Shown here: in pieces, positions 60,792-64,000 of the stretch | Layout of the letters: the number at the start of each line of letters is the position of its first letter | Position numbering within the stretch: the stretch's first letter is position 1 | Assembly: GCF_010667575.1 (NCBI RefSeq) | Contig: NZ_JAABNT010000005.1 | Location: forward strand, 124,001-188,000 | From: Sulfitobacter sediminilitoris | GTDB taxonomy: Bacteria > Pseudomonadota > Alphaproteobacteria > Rhodobacterales > Rhodobacteraceae | DNA: 64,000 nt | Direction of reading: 5' to 3' | Made by a program: the position numbers and the translations under genes | Notes under the pieces: model-generated | What the model was told of the DNA's origin: nothing | The model's input: only the letters and a program-made list of their open reading frames with translations | Databases searched by the model: none

Positions 60792-60816
60792 AAAGGGCCG
60801 CATCAAGCGGCCCTTT
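60792..60816. terminator. Bidirectional terminator between aspS and the hemerythrin gene
   Basis: AAAGGGCCGC (60792-60801) pairs perfectly with GCGGCCCTTT (60807-60816) around a 5-base loop. A runs before and T runs after serve both convergent genes. Confidence 0.9.
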
Positions 60817-60819
60817 CTT

Positions 60820-61296
60820 TTAATCTTCCAGGCTGTCTTCTTTCTTTTCCTCGATCAGCCCGCGCTCTTCTTTCTTGCGGGCCTCGAAACGCTCGCCGTA
60901 GCCTTCGATCTCGCTGTCCTCGATCACTTCTTTGGCGCGAGTGAAAACTTCGTCCTCTTCTTCTTCCATGTGATGCTCATAATCGTGTTTGAGCGTTTTG
61001 AACTTTGTCAGCCAACCGGGCGATGACATGTCCATTTCGTTCAGCTCTTCCATCAGGTCATCAAGCTGCTGATGCTCATGCACAGAATGACGGGCTGCGT
61101 CCTGACCCCATGTCTTGGAAATCAGCTTGGAATAGAATGTCTCTTCCTCTGCCGCCGCGTGAGATTTCACATCGTTGTAGAACGTATTCCAGGCATTCTG
61201 GCGCTTGATGCTGTCGCCGCTGGTGTCGGCCAGTTCGTTCAACAAGGCGCGGTGCTGATCATGGTCTGCTATGATGGCGTCGTAGATATTGGGCAT
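60820..61296 (-). CDS. Hemerythrin HHE domain-containing protein
   Basis: 158 residues from ATG 61296 (MPNIYDAIIADHDQHRALL). Iron-binding residues of the HHE fold are seen: DHDQH, SHAAAEEETFY, VHEHQQLDDLMEEL and HDYEHHMEEEEDEVF. The C-terminal ~35 residues are highly charged. Such proteins bind O2, NO or iron and are linked to oxidative or nitrosative stress; the exact role here is unknown. The frame extends upstream to 61476 without a better start. Confidence 0.92.
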   Translation of the reverse strand: MPNIYDAIIADHDQHRALLNELADTSGDSIKRQNAWNTFYNDVKSHAAAEEETFYSKLISKTWGQDAARHSVHEHQQLDDLMEELNEMDMSSPGWLTKFKTLKHDYEHHMEEEEDEVFTRAKEVIEDSEIEGYGERFEARKKEERGLIEEKKEDSLED

Positions 61297-61456
61297 GTTG
61301 GTTCCTTCCGTTTGAACGTTAACGCAGACCGCTTGGGCGCAGTTCCCGCTCATGCGACGTGATGGGCTGCAAGGCAGTACAGGTGGATGAAAAAAACCGA
61401 TATTTGTGCCTATGTCAGAACGACGGGATCTGATTGAAAGAACGAAAGCAGCCAGA

Positions 61457-62902
61457 ATGAACTTCAATCCCCACATCGCGGAGTGTCGCTTTGGCTATGG
61501 ACTTTCGCCGATCATTGCTGCCCCTTCCGGATTGACCGAGATGCTGGACGGGCTGCAAGAACCGGACGACGCTCAAGCGCAGTTCCCTATCCCCCCATTT
61601 CGCTACATGCAGGACGCGTTGGCGCGCAGGCGTCGCTGGTCAAGCTATGCTCGCAAGTTCCCCGATACTGCAGAAGGCAAAGAGGCACAGAAAAAATCGC
61701 GCGATATTCTTTGCGCGGTGCGACAGGACCATGACGGATGGTTTGCGCAGGTCATGTTGCGGCGGATCAACACCCGAACCGCGTTTCGTGAAAGGCTGGT
61801 GGCGTTCTGGGCTGATCATTTCACCGCCGTGGGCAAGGGGGGCCTTTTGCGCGCAGCGGCTCCTCTATATGTCGAAAAATCGCTGAGACCCCACATCGCG
61901 GGCAAATTCACGGACCTGCTCATCTTTGCAGTCACGCATCCGCTGATGCTGCATTACCTGGATCAGAACACCTCGGCCGGGCCAAACAGCCCCCTGGCCC
62001 AGCGGCGAAACAGACCCATTGGACTAAACGAAAACCTCGCCCGTGAAGTGCTTGAACTGCATACGCTGAGGGTCCAGGGACCTTACGACCAGCGCGACGT
62101 CCATGAACTTGCCACGCTTTTGACCGGGCTTGCAGCGACCCGGAATTATAGCTTCAAGTTCTGCCAAAATATGACGGAGCCGGGGCCCAAGACCGTTTTA
62201 GGCCGGACCTACGGAGCGGAAGAAGGAATGCGTGCCATCCGCAAGGTGCTGAATGATCTGGCTCTGCACCCGGCGCTGGCGTCCCTTATGCCACTTTGGC
62301 ACGCGCAGGAACTTGGGTTCATTCACGCCGTGTCGGCCCCTTACCGGGACAAGCGCAGCTATTTCGATGGCCAGGATTTGCTTGAGGCGGGCACCGATGC
62401 CTTGGCTGGCGGCGTGCGTGACGGTTGGCTGAACCGCATGCTACAGGAGGTGCCGGGCATCCGGGCCGATACCGCCTATGCGATTGGCAACAGCGATATC
62501 CGTGTACTTGACGCGGCCGCGCCGGTGGCGAACTGGGCACCCGAAGCCAATTTGCGGCTCAGCCCGCAGGCGTTGCGGTTGGCTGAATTGGTGATGGAGG
62601 ACGATCCTGCACTGCACGCGGCATTGGCAGAGGCAGAGATGCTGTCAGTGACGGCATCCGGTCAGTCGCCTCAGGGCAGGGCACATAACAAGATAGCGCA
62701 GTTTGCGGCATCTCGGTTGCGCGGCGACGCACGTGTCGCGGCGTTTTCCCTTGGCGGATGGGACACGCATCGCAGACAGGATCGCGCCTTGCCCCGCAGC
62801 CTGACAGCGCTTGCTGATACGCTGCTGACGCTAAAGTCCGGAGTCCTAGAAGAATGGATAGTCCGTGATGTAATCACCGGTGTTGTCGGCAAGGCCTGCT
62901 GA
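61457..62902 (+). CDS. Chimeric DUF1800-DUF1501 protein, probable in-frame deletion remnant
   Basis: About 481 residues from ATG 61457 (MNFNPHIAECRFGYGLSP, a typical DUF1800 start). Residues ~1-265 follow DUF1800 (LVAFWADHFTAVGKGG, MLHYLDQNTSAGPNSPLAQ, NENLAREVLELHTL). At ALHPALASLMPLWHAQELGF the sequence switches to DUF1501 (PYRDKRSYFDGQDLLEAGTDA, FSLGGWDTHRRQD). The rest of DUF1800, the signal peptide and start of DUF1501, and its C-terminal part (normally with a TEFGRT / GTDHG region) are missing. The last ~17 codons are antisense to the pilin gene. The two families are normally adjacent genes, so a deletion joined them; function is doubtful. Confidence 0.8.
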   Translation: MNFNPHIAECRFGYGLSPIIAAPSGLTEMLDGLQEPDDAQAQFPIPPFRYMQDALARRRRWSSYARKFPDTAEGKEAQKKSRDILCAVRQDHDGWFAQVMLRRINTRTAFRERLVAFWADHFTAVGKGGLLRAAAPLYVEKSLRPHIAGKFTDLLIFAVTHPLMLHYLDQNTSAGPNSPLAQRRNRPIGLNENLAREVLELHTLRVQGPYDQRDVHELATLLTGLAATRNYSFKFCQNMTEPGPKTVLGRTYGAEEGMRAIRKVLNDLALHPALASLMPLWHAQELGFIHAVSAPYRDKRSYFDGQDLLEAGTDALAGGVRDGWLNRMLQEVPGIRADTAYAIGNSDIRVLDAAAPVANWAPEANLRLSPQALRLAELVMEDDPALHAALAEAEMLSVTASGQSPQGRAHNKIAQFAASRLRGDARVAAFSLGGWDTHRRQDRALPRSLTALADTLLTLKSGVLEEWIVRDVITGVVGKAC

Positions 62903-63028
62903 CCCGGTCTGAATGACGCCGATTGTAACTGCGGCAAGGGCCACAACCGCCGCCGTGAGGACGATCCAATCGACGGTAACCGCACCGGATGTGTCTTTGC
63001 AAAATGCCTGTAGCTTGTTCTTGATCAT
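62846..63028 (-). CDS. Small Flp/Fap-type pilin-like protein
   Basis: 60 residues from ATG 63028 with GAGGAGATAG upstream. The N-terminus MIKNKLQAFCKDTSGAVTVD is followed by one hydrophobic helix (WIVLTAAVVALAAVTIGVIQ), the pattern of type IVb (Flp) pilins and related tight-adherence proteins, and a short polar tail. No tad/cpa genes adjoin it. Its 3' end is overlapped by the convergent chimeric gene. Confidence 0.75.
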   Translation of the reverse strand: MIKNKLQAFCKDTSGAVTVDWIVLTAAVVALAAVTIGVIQTGSAGLADNTGDYITDYPFF

Positions 63029-63189
63029 CTCTATCTCCTCTTCAGGCAAAAGGGCCCGAGTGTCGCAACAGTGTGCACCTGTATTGTGGCCGCAATAGGA
63101 GGCTGGGATGGCGGAATGCGGCTTTTCATATTGAAAAAAGGCAGTTTTTCGGGCTTGGCCTGCGTGGTTGGAGTGCCTAACGTGATGCC

Positions 63190-63915
63190 ATGAACACTGA
63201 ACCATCTAATGCGCGCCCATTGGGAAAACCATTGGAAGACTGGAGCCCGCCACCGGTCCCCCAAGGTGAAACGCTGACCGGTCGATACGCAGAACTTGCA
63301 CCGCTTTCGGCAGAGGCGCATGCCGCTTTGCTGTATCGCGCCTACGCCGGTCATGATGCCGTCTGGGACTATATGCCCGTGGGCCCGTTTTCGTCCGCCT
63401 CTCAATATCATCGCTGGGTTCGGGATCACGAAAACAAGCCCGATCCGTTCTTCTATGCCATTCGGAACAAAGACACCGACAAATGGGAAGGGGCGGCAAG
63501 CTATCTTAGGATCAAGCCCGAAAGTGGGTCGATCGAGGTTGGCTTCATCAGCCTAAGTCCTGCGTTGCAGCGTACCCGCGCTGCGACAGATGCGATGTTT
63601 CTGATGATGAAGTGGGCCTTCGAGGCAGGCTATCGCCGTTACGAGTGGAAGTGCGACGCGCTGAACGCGCCGTCACGCAGAGCCGCGCAGCGTCTGGGGT
63701 TCAGCTATGAAGGCGTGTTTCGACAGGCCACAGTCGTCAAGGGCCGCAACAGGGACACCGCGTGGTTTGCGATCATCGACAAGGAGTGGCCCGCTCTCAA
63801 AGAAGCGTTCGAGGCGTGGTTGGCACCCAGCAATTTCGATACTGAGGGCCGCCAGATGGAACGTTTGGGTGACCTGACCGGGCTGGTGCGGGCGGCGAAC
63901 GATCCGTCTTTGTGA
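63190..63915 (+). CDS. GNAT family N-acetyltransferase (RimJ/RimL-like)
   Basis: 241 residues. After a proline-rich start, GRYAELAPLSAEAHAALLYRAY, VGFISLSPALQRTRAATDAMF (acetyl-CoA region), YRRYEWKCDALNAPSRRAAQRLGF and FRQATVVKGRNRDTAWFAI match the RimJ/RimL-type protein acetyltransferase group. Substrate not known. Single gene. The last 85 bases of the window hold nothing recognisable. Confidence 0.92.
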   Translation: MNTEPSNARPLGKPLEDWSPPPVPQGETLTGRYAELAPLSAEAHAALLYRAYAGHDAVWDYMPVGPFSSASQYHRWVRDHENKPDPFFYAIRNKDTDKWEGAASYLRIKPESGSIEVGFISLSPALQRTRAATDAMFLMMKWAFEAGYRRYEWKCDALNAPSRRAAQRLGFSYEGVFRQATVVKGRNRDTAWFAIIDKEWPALKEAFEAWLAPSNFDTEGRQMERLGDLTGLVRAANDPSL

Positions 63916-64000
63916 TAGGGGTGATCCACAGGGCGTGAGTCCCCGCAAGACGGCTTCGTTTAAGCAAGCTGCGGTTGGTGCCGAATGATCATACACCGTG

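Overview
The window comes from a GC-rich alphaproteobacterial chromosome, most likely a marine Roseobacter-group member of the Rhodobacteraceae. The support is a complete 16S rRNA of Rhodobacterales type, a 41-residue L36, a RpoE-ChrR locus laid out as in Rhodobacter sphaeroides, an endonuclease-type MutL, a DinB with a zinc-finger N-terminus, and many 1-4 base gene overlaps. A Sulfitobacter-like genus would fit, but I cannot assign one without a search.

Layout. 1-4.5 kb: end of an M16 peptidase gene, then a deoxyribose catabolic pair (double-domain aldehyde dehydrogenase and DeoC). 4.5-9.8 kb: an exported rhodanese-fold protein with a LysM membrane protein, then mutL-rmuC. 9.8-15.8 kb: chrR-rpoE with a matching RpoE promoter, facing a tightly overlapped five-gene operon (FAD oxidoreductase, DUF1365, MFS, DUF3833, SDR) that is the known companion set of the singlet-oxygen sigma factor. 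15.8-25.5 kb: a saccharopine dehydrogenase-like protein, a GST, a histidine phosphatase, a large formate dehydrogenase alpha subunit, an M20 amidohydrolase, and an overlapping GNAT/response regulator/hybrid kinase cluster. 25.7-35.2 kb: a branched-chain-type ABC importer operon flanked by two acyl-CoA-ligase-like genes, with a VIT-family transporter and a small two-helix membrane protein inside. 35.4-45.7 kb: assorted genes (DUF305, a lone iron permease, GNAT, YghU-type GST, rpmJ, tRNA-Val, N-formylglutamate amidohydrolase, a DUF1772/TetR pair, dinB, pyrF). 46-51.5 kb: clpB behind a heat-shock promoter, a fasciclin protein, and msrPQ. 51.5-57.8 kb: a full rRNA operon (16S-Ile-Ala-23S-5S-fMet). 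57.9-64 kb: rpiB, aspS, a hemerythrin protein, a chimeric DUF1800/DUF1501 gene, a small Flp-type pilin and a GNAT.

The signals most worth a second look are: (1) 13 GANTC sites, the CcrM methylation motif, packed in 186 bp with inverted repeats, followed by a perfect DnaA box, between msrQ and the rRNA operon; (2) a smaller cluster of four GANTC sites over the promoter of the rhodanese/LysM operon; (3) a gene that appears to be an in-frame fusion of the adjacent DUF1800 and DUF1501 genes at a shared LHPA-coding stretch, with its 3' end running antisense through a pilin gene. No CRISPR array, insertion sequence or prophage was seen.
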